From Pseudomonas wadenswilerensis (GTDB lineage: Bacteria; Pseudomonadota; Gammaproteobacteria; Pseudomonadales; Pseudomonadaceae): a stretch of 64,000 nt of DNA. The notes under the pieces were generated by a model. The model saw nothing but the letters and a program-made list of their open reading frames with translations, was not told the DNA's origin and did no database searches. Shown here piece by piece: positions 27,897 to 36,428 of the stretch; the stretch's first letter is position 1; each line of letters starts with the position of its first letter. Made by a program: the position numbers and the translations under genes. The stretch spans positions 496,001 to 560,000 of the forward strand of contig NZ_UIDD01000001.1 of assembly GCF_900497695.1 (NCBI RefSeq). Direction: 5' to 3'.

Positions 27897-29186
27897 ATGC
27901 TGCGGTTGTTTCTCGGCTTGTTCATCACCCTGGTCATAGCCTTCGCCCTGGCAGTGCCGTCGATCAACACGTTTTTCGACTGGTACCTGAAAACCAGCGA
28001 CGATGTTTACTATCGCGAGTCGATGCGCGGGCCGGCCTACAGCCTGGTGGAGCAACTGCGGCCATTGCCTGCTGCACAACGTCCGCAGCGCCTGAATGAG
28101 CTGCAGCCTCACTACGGGATGACTCTCAAGTTGGTCGAGGCCAGCCAGTTGCAACTGGGCCGGCAAGATCAGGCGTTACTGGCCGACGGGCAGATGCTGA
28201 TTTCCGATGATGTCAGCCGCTTCATCATTCCCATCGATGATGGCAGCCAGTTGTTGAGCGTCAGTTTGCCGCCCGATTTACGCATGACCACAGCCTTTAC
28301 CGTCAGTGCCTACGCCATGTTCGCCAGCTTGCTCGGCATTGCCGTGTTCTGCTGGGTCTGGCCGCACTGGCGCGACCTTGAGCGCTTGCGCCTGGCGGCC
28401 CAGCGTTTTGGTGACAATGACTTGCGTTCGCGCATCCATTTGTCGCGGCGCTCGAACATTCGTGAGCTGGCCGAGCATTTCAACCAGATGGCCGGGCGTA
28501 TCGAAGGCCTGATCGCCAACCAGCGCGAGCTGACCAATGCCGTTTCCCATGAGCTGCGTACGCCGATTGCGCGGCTGACCTTCGAACTGGAACAGTTGCG
28601 CCGCCTGGCCGACCAGAGCGCCTGTGGCCCGCTGATCGACGATATGCATGCCGACCTGGGCGACCTGGAGGAGATGGTCTCCGAGCTGTTGACCTACGCC
28701 AGCCTTGAGCATGGTGCGGCGCAGATCAAACGCGAAACCATCCAGGCCGCCGACTGGATCGACAGCGTGCTTGGCAGCGTCGCCCTGGAAGCGGAAGCCG
28801 CTGGTGTAGCGCTGACGCTGAGTGTCTGTACGGTTGAAAACATTCGCATCGAGCCGCGGTTCATGGCACGGGCGGTGATCAACCTGCTGCGTAATGCCAT
28901 CCGCTACGCCGAGCGTGAAGTGCGGGTGAGCCTGGTACGCGAAGGCGACCTGTATCAGGTGTTTGTCGAAGACGACGGCCCGGGCGTGCCCTTGGTCGCC
29001 CGGGAGAAGATCTTCGAGCCGTTTACCCGCCTGGACACCAGCCGCGATCGCCGCACCGGTGGCTACGGTCTTGGCCTGGCGCTGGTCCGGCGAGTGTCGC
29101 AGTGGCACGAGGGCCACGCTCAAGTACGTGACTGCGCCGGTGGCGGCGCCCTGTTCGTGTTGAGCTGGCCGCACAACGAAGCCTGA
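27897..29186 (+). CDS. sensor histidine kinase (RstB-like)
   Basis: Inner-membrane kinase (429 residues): one helix near 2-22, a periplasmic sensor of about 110 residues, a second helix near 135-158, a HAMP region, the H-box AVSHELRTP (near residue 217), and ATPase boxes including DDGPGVP and GGYGLGLALVRR. Partner of the regulator immediately upstream. RstB-like architecture; ligand unknown. Confidence 0.92.
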   Translation: MLRLFLGLFITLVIAFALAVPSINTFFDWYLKTSDDVYYRESMRGPAYSLVEQLRPLPAAQRPQRLNELQPHYGMTLKLVEASQLQLGRQDQALLADGQMLISDDVSRFIIPIDDGSQLLSVSLPPDLRMTTAFTVSAYAMFASLLGIAVFCWVWPHWRDLERLRLAAQRFGDNDLRSRIHLSRRSNIRELAEHFNQMAGRIEGLIANQRELTNAVSHELRTPIARLTFELEQLRRLADQSACGPLIDDMHADLGDLEEMVSELLTYASLEHGAAQIKRETIQAADWIDSVLGSVALEAEAAGVALTLSVCTVENIRIEPRFMARAVINLLRNAIRYAEREVRVSLVREGDLYQVFVEDDGPGVPLVAREKIFEPFTRLDTSRDRRTGGYGLGLALVRRVSQWHEGHAQVRDCAGGGALFVLSWPHNEA

Positions 29187-29189
29187 GGT

Positions 29190-30401
29190 TCAGAGCCGCA
29201 GCGGCGGCAAGCTCGGCTGACAGTCGCGCGGGCAAGCCAGCTGGCTACCGTGGGCCTGCAGCATCAGGCGCAGGGCCTGGGTGGCCAGGTCGCTGACCAG
29301 CGCTTCGGCGGTATCGGCATTGGCCATCACCACCACTGCCAGTTTCGGCTCGGGCAGCACGCTCAGTTGCGCAGCAAAATCTCCGGTCGAACCGCTGTGT
29401 TGCCATTGCTGCAGTTGCGGCCCTATACGTGGATCACCGCAAGGGCCCAGGTACCAGGCCAGGCCAATCGGGCAATCGACGTCCGGCCCATTAGCGCGAT
29501 TGTGCTGGCGGAACATCTGTTCGATCGACTGGCGATTGAGCACTTGCCGACCGTCGAAGCGCCCCTGGGCGAACAGCATTTGCACGAACTGGCCGACATC
29601 CCGAGGCGTGGTCCACAAGCCGCTAGCCGGCAGGTCGCGAATTTCCGGGTCCTTACTGCGCTGGCCCTGCAGGTAGCCGCGGGCGCGGTAGGGCTGCAGG
29701 CTGCTGGTGCCGATAAAACTTGAGTGCGCCATGCCCAGGGGTTTCAACAAGTGCTGCTGCAGGCGGGTTTCGAAGGGTTGCCCGCTGCTGCGCTCGATGG
29801 CGGCGCCGAGCAGGGTGAAGCCCAGGTTGGAATAGGCCATCTGCATGCCGGGGGGATGGTTAAGCCACAGCTCGCCGGCTTTTTGCGGCAGGTGCGTCAA
29901 TGGATCAGCGCTGTGCAGGTTCGGCAAAAATTCGCTGGGTAGCCCAGCCTGGTGGCTGAGCAAACGGCGCAGGGTGATAGCCCGGTCAGCACCGCGGGCA
30001 TCGGCATGAAAGCGCGAACGCACGCGAAACTCCGGCAGGGTCTGCGACAGCGGGGCATCCAGGTTCAGGCGCTGTTGTTCGACCAGTTGCAAAGTGGCGC
30101 TGGCGGTGAACAGCGTAGACAGCGAGCCGGCGCGGAACGCCGTGGCGGGGGTCACGGGTATTTGCAGCGCCTCGTCAGCCAGGCCGAAACCTTCGGCCCA
30201 GACCAGCGTCTGGCCGTCGATCAGCGCCAGGGACAGGCCCGGCACATGGTTCTTGCGCATCTGCTCGGGGATGCTCTGGCGCAACTGTTCGATCACCGCT
30301 TGATAGTCACCCTGGCGGATCGGCTGCAGGCTTGCGGGTGCCCGCTCGCTGCAGCCGGAGTTGACGAGCAGCAGGCTGAACAGAAAGGCAAGGCGAAGCA
30401 T
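29190..30401 (-). CDS. beta-lactamase-fold serine hydrolase lipoprotein with altered SxxK
   Basis: A 403-residue predicted lipoprotein (lipobox ending at Cys17) of the class C beta-lactamase/esterase family. The YxN motif (Y190-S-N192) and the HxG motif (H335-S-G337) are present, but the active-site motif is S93-L-S-T96, so the general-base lysine of SxxK is replaced by threonine (codon ACG, one base from AAG). Either the enzyme works differently or it has lost hydrolase activity. It is convergent with the sensor kinase, with three bases between them. Confidence 0.82.
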   Translation of the reverse strand: MLRLAFLFSLLLVNSGCSERAPASLQPIRQGDYQAVIEQLRQSIPEQMRKNHVPGLSLALIDGQTLVWAEGFGLADEALQIPVTPATAFRAGSLSTLFTASATLQLVEQQRLNLDAPLSQTLPEFRVRSRFHADARGADRAITLRRLLSHQAGLPSEFLPNLHSADPLTHLPQKAGELWLNHPPGMQMAYSNLGFTLLGAAIERSSGQPFETRLQQHLLKPLGMAHSSFIGTSSLQPYRARGYLQGQRSKDPEIRDLPASGLWTTPRDVGQFVQMLFAQGRFDGRQVLNRQSIEQMFRQHNRANGPDVDCPIGLAWYLGPCGDPRIGPQLQQWQHSGSTGDFAAQLSVLPEPKLAVVVMANADTAEALVSDLATQALRLMLQAHGSQLACPRDCQPSLPPLRL

Positions 30402-30651
30402 GGGGCACCTGGGCGCAATGGGGGGCAGTTCATGCTAGGGCAGAGGCGGTCGGCAATCTTTGAGCGGATTGTCGGAAAACTGTTAAAGACTGTGGTGCAG
30501 GCGGTCAAAGCAGCCCTTTGTCGCTCTTTGACGCTTTCGGCAATTCCCCTGTCGTTTTTGCATCTGGGCGACATTGCCCCTAGGCATATGCTGGCCCCAA
30601 AGCGCCGGCAGACGATTCGGCGCAGGTTTTACCAATAAAGGGGACAGCCTG

Positions 30652-31629
30652 ATGAGCCCAGCCGAATTACACGCAGACAGCATCGTTATCGACGGGCTGA
30701 TCATTGCCAAATGGAACCGCGAGCTGTTCGAGGACATGCGCAAGGGCGGCCTGACTGCGGCCAACTGCACGGTGTCGGTCTGGGAAGGCTTCCAGGCCAC
30801 GGTCAACAACATCGCCGCCAGCCAGAAGCTGATCCGCGAGAACAGCGACCTGGTGATGCCGGTACGCACCACTGCCGACATTCGCAAGGCCAAGGAAGTG
30901 GGCAAGACCGGCATCCTCTTCGGCTTCCAGAACGCCCATGCTTTTGAAGACCAGATCGGCTATGTCGAGGTGTTCAAGCAGCTGGGCGTAGGCATCGTGC
31001 AGATGTGCTACAACACCCAGAACCTGGTCGGCACCGGTTGCTACGAGCGTGACGGCGGGCTGTCGGGCTTTGGCCGCGAGATCGTCGCCGAGATGAACCG
31101 CGTCGGGGTCATGTGCGACCTGTCCCATGTCGGTTCCAAGACCTCCGAAGAAGTCATCCTCGAATCGAAAAAACCGGTGTGCTACTCCCACTGCCTGCCT
31201 TCCGGGCTCAAGGAGCACCCGCGCAACAAATCCGATGAAGAGCTCAAATTCATTGCCGACCACGGCGGTTTCGTCGGCGTGACCATGTTCGCGCCGTTCC
31301 TGGCCAAGGGCATCGATTCGACCATCGATGACTACGCCGAAGCCATCGAATACACCATGAACATCGTTGGTGAAGACTCCATCGGTATCGGTACCGACTT
31401 CACCCAGGGCCACGGCCAGGAATTCTTCGAATACCTGACCCACGACAAGGGCTACGCCCGGCGTCTGACCAACTTCGGCAAGATCATCAACCCGCTGGGC
31501 ATCCGCACCGTGGGCGAATTCCCCAACCTCACCGAGACCCTGCTCAAGCGCGGCCATTCCGAGCGCGTGGTGCGCAAGATCATGGGCGAGAACTGGGTCA
31601 ACGTGCTCAAGGATGTCTGGGGCGAATAA
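30652..31629 (+). CDS. membrane-dipeptidase-like amidohydrolase of the dgc operon
   Basis: A 325-residue protein of the renal dipeptidase (peptidase M19) family with a TIM-barrel layout. Metal-site candidates include CDLSHVGSK and SHCLPSG; the usual first HxD motif appears as HADSIVIDG. The homologue in P. aeruginosa sits directly upstream of dgcA, yet its substrate in betaine catabolism is not known to me. ATG at 30652 follows AAGGGGACAGCCTG. The cluster continues rightward to the ETF-like genes. Confidence 0.85.
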   Translation: MSPAELHADSIVIDGLIIAKWNRELFEDMRKGGLTAANCTVSVWEGFQATVNNIAASQKLIRENSDLVMPVRTTADIRKAKEVGKTGILFGFQNAHAFEDQIGYVEVFKQLGVGIVQMCYNTQNLVGTGCYERDGGLSGFGREIVAEMNRVGVMCDLSHVGSKTSEEVILESKKPVCYSHCLPSGLKEHPRNKSDEELKFIADHGGFVGVTMFAPFLAKGIDSTIDDYAEAIEYTMNIVGEDSIGIGTDFTQGHGQEFFEYLTHDKGYARRLTNFGKIINPLGIRTVGEFPNLTETLLKRGHSERVVRKIMGENWVNVLKDVWGE

Positions 31630-31704
31630 GCCGCCAGTAACCGTCTTCCGACCCCTGCCACAGGCGCAGGGGCAGCCAACCAAAATTTCTGGAGTTGAGT
31701 TTCC

Positions 31705-32235
31705 ATGGCCAAGATCGCCCCGCAATTGCCTATCGAAGTCGACAGCGAAACCGGTGTCTGGACCAGCGATGCCCTGCCGATGCTGTACGTGCCGCGGCAT
31801 TTCTTCGTCAACAACCACATGGGTATCGAGGAAGTGCTGGGCGCCGACGCCTATGCCGAGATCCTCTACAAGGCCGGTTACAAGTCCGCCTGGCACTGGT
31901 GCGAGAAAGAGGCTGAATGCCACGGCCTGGAGGGCGTGGCGGTGTTCGAACACTACATGAAGCGCCTGTCCCAGCGCGGCTGGGGCCTGTTCAAGATCCA
32001 GGACATTGACCTGGACAAGGGCACTGCCAGCGTCAAGCTCGAGCACTCAGCGTTCGTCTATGTCTACGGCAAGGTCGGGCGCAAGGTCGATTACATGTTC
32101 ACCGGTTGGTTCGCCGGGGCCATGGACCAGATCCTGGCGGCCCGCGGCAGCAACATTCGTACGGTCGCCGAGCAGGTCTACGGCGGTTCGGAAGAAGGCC
32201 ACGACGATGGCCTGTTCATCGTCAAGCCGTTGTAA
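31705..32235 (+). CDS. V4R-like (DUF5943) protein of the dgc operon
   Basis: A 176-residue protein conserved between the dipeptidase-like gene and dgcA in pseudomonads. The C-terminal half resembles the V4R small-molecule-binding fold (DYMFTGWFAGAMDQILA, then an AEQVYGGSEEGHDDGLF end). It has several cysteines and His-Trp-Cys residues (WHWCEKEAEC) that could bind metal. Enzymatic role unknown; possibly a sensor or accessory factor for dimethylglycine demethylation. Confidence 0.8.
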   Translation: MAKIAPQLPIEVDSETGVWTSDALPMLYVPRHFFVNNHMGIEEVLGADAYAEILYKAGYKSAWHWCEKEAECHGLEGVAVFEHYMKRLSQRGWGLFKIQDIDLDKGTASVKLEHSAFVYVYGKVGRKVDYMFTGWFAGAMDQILAARGSNIRTVAEQVYGGSEEGHDDGLFIVKPL

Positions 32236-32250
32236 GTCGAGGATCCCGCC

Positions 32251-34311
32251 ATGGCTTTCGAAGCAATGTTCCAGCCGATCCAGATCGGCAAACTGACCAT
32301 CCGCAACCGGGTACTGAGCACCGCGCACGCCGAGGTCTACGCCACCGACGGCGGCATGACCACCGAGCGCTACGTGAAGTACTACGAAGAGAAAGCCAAG
32401 GGCGGCATCGGCCTGGCCATTTGCGGTGGCTCCTCGGTGGTGGCGATCGACAGCCCGCAGGAATGGTGGGCCTCGGTGAACCTCTCGACCGACCGCATCA
32501 TCCCGCACTTTCAGAACCTGGCTGATGCCATGCACAAGCATGGCGCCAAGATCATGATCCAGATTACCCACATGGGCCGCCGCTCGCGCTGGGACGGCTT
32601 CAACTGGCCAACCCTGATGTCGCCGTCTGGGGTGCGCGAGCCGGTGCACCGTGCCACCTGCAAGACCATCGAGCCGGAAGAGATCTGGCGGGTGATCGGC
32701 AACTACGCGCAAGCCGCGCGTCGGGCCAAGGAAGGCGGCCTGGACGGCGTCGAGCTGTCGGCGGTGCACCAGCACATGATCGACCAGTTCTGGAGCCCGC
32801 GGGTCAATAAACGTACCGACGAATGGGGCGGTACCTTTGAAGGCCGAATGAAGTTCGGCCTGGAAGTGCTCAAGGCCGTGCGTGCCGAAGTGGGCCCGGA
32901 TTTTTGCGTGGGCATGCGTATCTGCGGTGACGAATTCCACCCCGATGGCCTCAGCCACGAGGACATGAAAGAAATCGCCAAGTACTACGATGCCACCGGC
33001 ATGCTGGAATTCTTCGGCGTGATCGGTTCGGGCTGCGACACCCACAACACCCTGGCCAACGTTATCCCCAACATGAGCTTCCCGCCCGAGCCGTTCCTGC
33101 ACCTGGCGGCCGGCATCAAGGAAGTGGTCAAGGTTCCGGTGCTGCACGCGCAGAACATCAAGGACCCCAACCAGGCCACGCGCATCCTCGAAGGCGGCTA
33201 TGTCGACATGGTCGGCATGACCCGCGCGCACATCGCCGACCCGCACCTGATCGCCAAGATCAAGATGGGCCAGATCGACCAGATCAAGCAGTGCGTCGGT
33301 GCCAACTACTGCATCGACCGCCAGTACCAGGGCCTGGATGTGCTGTGCATCCAGAACGCGGCAACCTCCCGTGAATACATGGGCGTGCCGCACATCATCG
33401 AGAAAAGCACCGGGCCCAAGCGCAAGGTGGTGGTGGTCGGCGCCGGGCCTGCGGGGATGGAAGCCGCTCGCGTGGCGGCCGAACGCGGCCATGACGTCAC
33501 CCTGTTCGAGAAGAAAGACGCCATCGGCGGGCAGATCAGCATCGCTGCCAAGGCGCCGCAACGCGACCAGATCGCCGGTATCACCCGCTGGTATCAGCTG
33601 GAGCTGGCGCGCCTGAAGGTCGACCTGCGCCTGGGCACTGCGGCCGATATCGAGACCATCCAGGACCTGCGTGCGGACATTATCGTGCTGGCGGTGGGCG
33701 GCCATCCCTACATCGAGCAGAACGAACACTGGGGCGCCGCCGAAGGGCTGGTGGTCAGCAGCTGGGACGTGCTCGACGGCAAGGTGGCGCCGGGCAAGAA
33801 CGTGCTGGTGTACGACACCATCTGCGAATTCACCGGCATGTCGGTGGCCGACTACATCGCCGACAAAGGCAGCCAGGTGGAGATCGTCACCGACGACATC
33901 AAGCCGGGCGTGGCCATCGGTGGCACGTCGTTCCCGACCTACTACCGCAGCATGTACCCCAAGGAAGTGATCATGACCGGCGACCTGATGCTGGAAAAGG
34001 TCTACCGCGAGGGCGACAAGCTGGTGGCGGTGCTGGAGAACGAATACACCGGCGCCAAAGAGGAGCGGGTGGTCGACCAGGTGGTGATCGAGAACGGCGT
34101 GCGGCCGGACGAGGCGCTGTACTACGGGCTCAAGGAAGGTTCGCGGAACAAGGGCCAGATCGATATCGAAGCCCTGTTCGCGATCAAGCCGCAGCCGATC
34201 CTCAGCCAACCGGGCGAAGGCTACCTGCTGTACCGCATCGGTGACTGCGTGGCGCAGCGCAATACACACGCGGCCATCTACGACGCCTTGCGCCTGTGCA
34301 AGGATTTCTGA
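32251..34311 (+). CDS. dgcA: dimethylglycine demethylation protein DgcA
   Basis: A 686-residue flavoprotein of the trimethylamine dehydrogenase/old-yellow-enzyme family that, with DgcB, demethylates dimethylglycine to sarcosine. Residues 1-370 form the FMN TIM barrel; about 390-686 the FAD/NAD-like domain starting VVVVGAGPAGMEAARV. The iron-sulfur segment reads C348-V-G-A351-N-Y-C354 ... C366, so the second of the four cysteines usual in this family is alanine. It starts 15 bases after the V4R-like gene. Confidence 0.93.
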   Translation: MAFEAMFQPIQIGKLTIRNRVLSTAHAEVYATDGGMTTERYVKYYEEKAKGGIGLAICGGSSVVAIDSPQEWWASVNLSTDRIIPHFQNLADAMHKHGAKIMIQITHMGRRSRWDGFNWPTLMSPSGVREPVHRATCKTIEPEEIWRVIGNYAQAARRAKEGGLDGVELSAVHQHMIDQFWSPRVNKRTDEWGGTFEGRMKFGLEVLKAVRAEVGPDFCVGMRICGDEFHPDGLSHEDMKEIAKYYDATGMLEFFGVIGSGCDTHNTLANVIPNMSFPPEPFLHLAAGIKEVVKVPVLHAQNIKDPNQATRILEGGYVDMVGMTRAHIADPHLIAKIKMGQIDQIKQCVGANYCIDRQYQGLDVLCIQNAATSREYMGVPHIIEKSTGPKRKVVVVGAGPAGMEAARVAAERGHDVTLFEKKDAIGGQISIAAKAPQRDQIAGITRWYQLELARLKVDLRLGTAADIETIQDLRADIIVLAVGGHPYIEQNEHWGAAEGLVVSSWDVLDGKVAPGKNVLVYDTICEFTGMSVADYIADKGSQVEIVTDDIKPGVAIGGTSFPTYYRSMYPKEVIMTGDLMLEKVYREGDKLVAVLENEYTGAKEERVVDQVVIENGVRPDEALYYGLKEGSRNKGQIDIEALFAIKPQPILSQPGEGYLLYRIGDCVAQRNTHAAIYDALRLCKDF

Positions 34312-34346
34312 TCGACCGGCAACTGAATGCTGGTGTGTTACTACCC

Positions 34347-34435
34347 CTGTGGGAGCCGGCGTTGCCGGCGATGGGATCGACGCCGTGTCTGTTGTTGCGC
34401 GGTGTCTGCATCGCTGGCAAGGCCAGCTCCCACAG
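34347..34435. repeat. paired REP element 7
   Basis: GGAGCCGGCGTTGCCGGCGATG and CATCGCTGGCAAGGCCAGCTC inverted around a 41-base spacer, inside the dgcA-dgcB gap of the same transcription unit, where it may stabilise or attenuate mRNA. Confidence 0.88.
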
Positions 34436-34478
34436 TGATCCCCTGGCAAGGCACTGAAGTGTCTTTTGGGAGCTTCCC

Positions 34479-36428
34479 ATGTTGAACACCCTTATCCCCA
34501 TCCTCCTGTTCGCCGCCCTGGGCCTTGCCGTCCTTGGCGCGCTGCGGCGCGTGCGGATGTGGCGCCAGGGTCGGCCGTCGAAGGTCGATCTGCTGGGCGG
34601 CCTGCTGGCCATGCCACGGCGCTATATGGTCGACCTGCACCACGTGGTCGCCCGCGACAAGTACATGGCCAACACTCACGTGGCCACGGCTGGCGGCTTC
34701 GTCCTGGCAGCGGTGCTGGCGATCCTGGTGCATGGCTTTGGCCTGCATAACAAGATCCTTGGGTTTGCCTTGCTGTTCGCCACCGTGCTGATGTTCGGCG
34801 GTGCGCTGTTCGTCTACAAACGCCGCCTCAACCCGCCTTCACGGTTGTCGAAGGGCCCGTGGATGCGCCTGCCGAAAAGCCTGCTGGTGTTTGCCGCGAG
34901 CTTCTTCATCGCCACCTTGCCGGTGGCCGGGATTCTTCCGCAGGGCTTCGGCGGCTGGCTGTTGGTGGCGTTGCTGGGGATTGGCGTGCTGTGGGGCGTG
35001 TCCGAGCTGTTCTTCGGCATGACCTGGGGCGGGCCGATGAAGCACGCCTTCGCCGGTGCCCTGCACCTGGCCTGGCATCGGCGCGCCGAGCGCTTTGGCG
35101 GTGGTCGCTCGACCGGGCTCAAACCCATCGATCTGGAAGATCCACAAGCCCTGCTCGGCGTGGAAAAGCCCAAGGACTTCACCTGGAACCAGCTGCTCGG
35201 TTTCGATGCCTGCGTGCAGTGCGGCAAATGTGAAGCGGTGTGCCCGGCGTTTGCCGCAGGCCAGCCGCTGAACCCGAAAAAACTTATCCAGGACATGGTC
35301 GTCGGCCTGGCCGGCGGCACCGATGCCAAGTTCGCTGGCAGCCCGTACCCTGGCAAACCGATCGGCGAGCATGGTGGCAACCCGCACCAGCCGATCGTCA
35401 ACGGCCTGGTCGACGCCGAGACCCTGTGGTCGTGCACCACCTGCCGCGCCTGCGTCGAGGAGTGCCCGATGATGATCGAGCACGTCGATGCCATCGTCGA
35501 CATGCGCCGTCACCTGACCCTGGAAAAAGGCGCGACGCCGAACAAGGGCGCCGAGGTGCTGGACAACCTGATCGCCACCGACAACCCCGGCGGTTTTGCC
35601 CCGGGCGGGCGGATGAACTGGGCGGCGGACCTCAACCTCAACCTGCTCGGCGACATCAAGACCGCCGAGGTGCTGTTCTGGGTCGGCGACGGTGCGTTTG
35701 ACATGCGTAACCAGCGCACCCTGCGGGCGTTTGTCAAAGTGCTGAAAGCCGCGCAAGTGGACTTTGCCGTGCTCGGCCTGGAAGAGCGCGACAGCGGTGA
35801 CGTGGCCCGGCGCCTGGGCGATGAAGCGACCTTCCAGCAACTGGCCAGGCGCAATATCCAGACCATGGCCAAGTACAACTTCAAGCGCATCGTCACCTGC
35901 GACCCGCACAGCTTCCATGTGCTCAAGAACGAGTACGGTGCCTTCGGCGGCAACTACCTGGTGCAGCACCACAGCACCTACATCGCCGAACTGATCGCCG
36001 CTGGTGCGCTCAACCTTGGCCAGCACAAGGGCGGCAGCGTGACCTATCACGACCCGTGCTACCTGGGTCGTTACAACGGCGAGTACGAGGCGCCGCGTGA
36101 AGTGCTGCGCGCCCTCGGTATCGAGGTCAAGGAGATGCAGCGTTCGGGCTTTCGCTCGCGCTGCTGCGGCGGTGGCGGCGGCGCGCAGATTACCGATATT
36201 CCTGGCAAGCAACGGATCCCCGACATGCGCATGGACGACATCCGCGAAACCGCTGCCGAGCTGGTGGCCGTGGGTTGTCCACAGTGCACGGCGATGCTCG
36301 AAGGCGTGGTCGAGCCGCGTCCGCTGATCAAGGACCTGGCGGAGCTGGTCGCCGACGCCATTCTCGAAGAACCGGCCCAGGCGAGCAAACCCGCCCCGGC
36401 AAAGCGTGAACCCGCGGAGGTGCACTGA
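34479..36428 (+). CDS. dgcB: dimethylglycine demethylation protein DgcB (membrane Fe-S oxidoreductase)
   Basis: A 649-residue protein. The N-terminus has several membrane helices (about 1-25, 65-110, 130-180), then two 4Fe-4S motifs (CVQCGKCEAVCP and CTTCRACVEECP, near 245-335) and two CCG domains (the last containing RSRCCGGGGG near 566). It resembles HdrD/GlcF-type proteins that pass electrons to the quinone pool. The stop overlaps the start of the ETF-alpha-like gene by one base. Confidence 0.92.
   Translation: MLNTLIPILLFAALGLAVLGALRRVRMWRQGRPSKVDLLGGLLAMPRRYMVDLHHVVARDKYMANTHVATAGGFVLAAVLAILVHGFGLHNKILGFALLFATVLMFGGALFVYKRRLNPPSRLSKGPWMRLPKSLLVFAASFFIATLPVAGILPQGFGGWLLVALLGIGVLWGVSELFFGMTWGGPMKHAFAGALHLAWHRRAERFGGGRSTGLKPIDLEDPQALLGVEKPKDFTWNQLLGFDACVQCGKCEAVCPAFAAGQPLNPKKLIQDMVVGLAGGTDAKFAGSPYPGKPIGEHGGNPHQPIVNGLVDAETLWSCTTCRACVEECPMMIEHVDAIVDMRRHLTLEKGATPNKGAEVLDNLIATDNPGGFAPGGRMNWAADLNLNLLGDIKTAEVLFWVGDGAFDMRNQRTLRAFVKVLKAAQVDFAVLGLEERDSGDVARRLGDEATFQQLARRNIQTMAKYNFKRIVTCDPHSFHVLKNEYGAFGGNYLVQHHSTYIAELIAAGALNLGQHKGGSVTYHDPCYLGRYNGEYEAPREVLRALGIEVKEMQRSGFRSRCCGGGGGAQITDIPGKQRIPDMRMDDIRETAAELVAVGCPQCTAMLEGVVEPRPLIKDLAELVADAILEEPAQASKPAPAKREPAEVH

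Noticed and set aside
32047-34449. A minus-strand open frame of about 800 codons opposite dgcA
   Set aside because: Shadow of dgcA; no recognisable domain and improbable composition.
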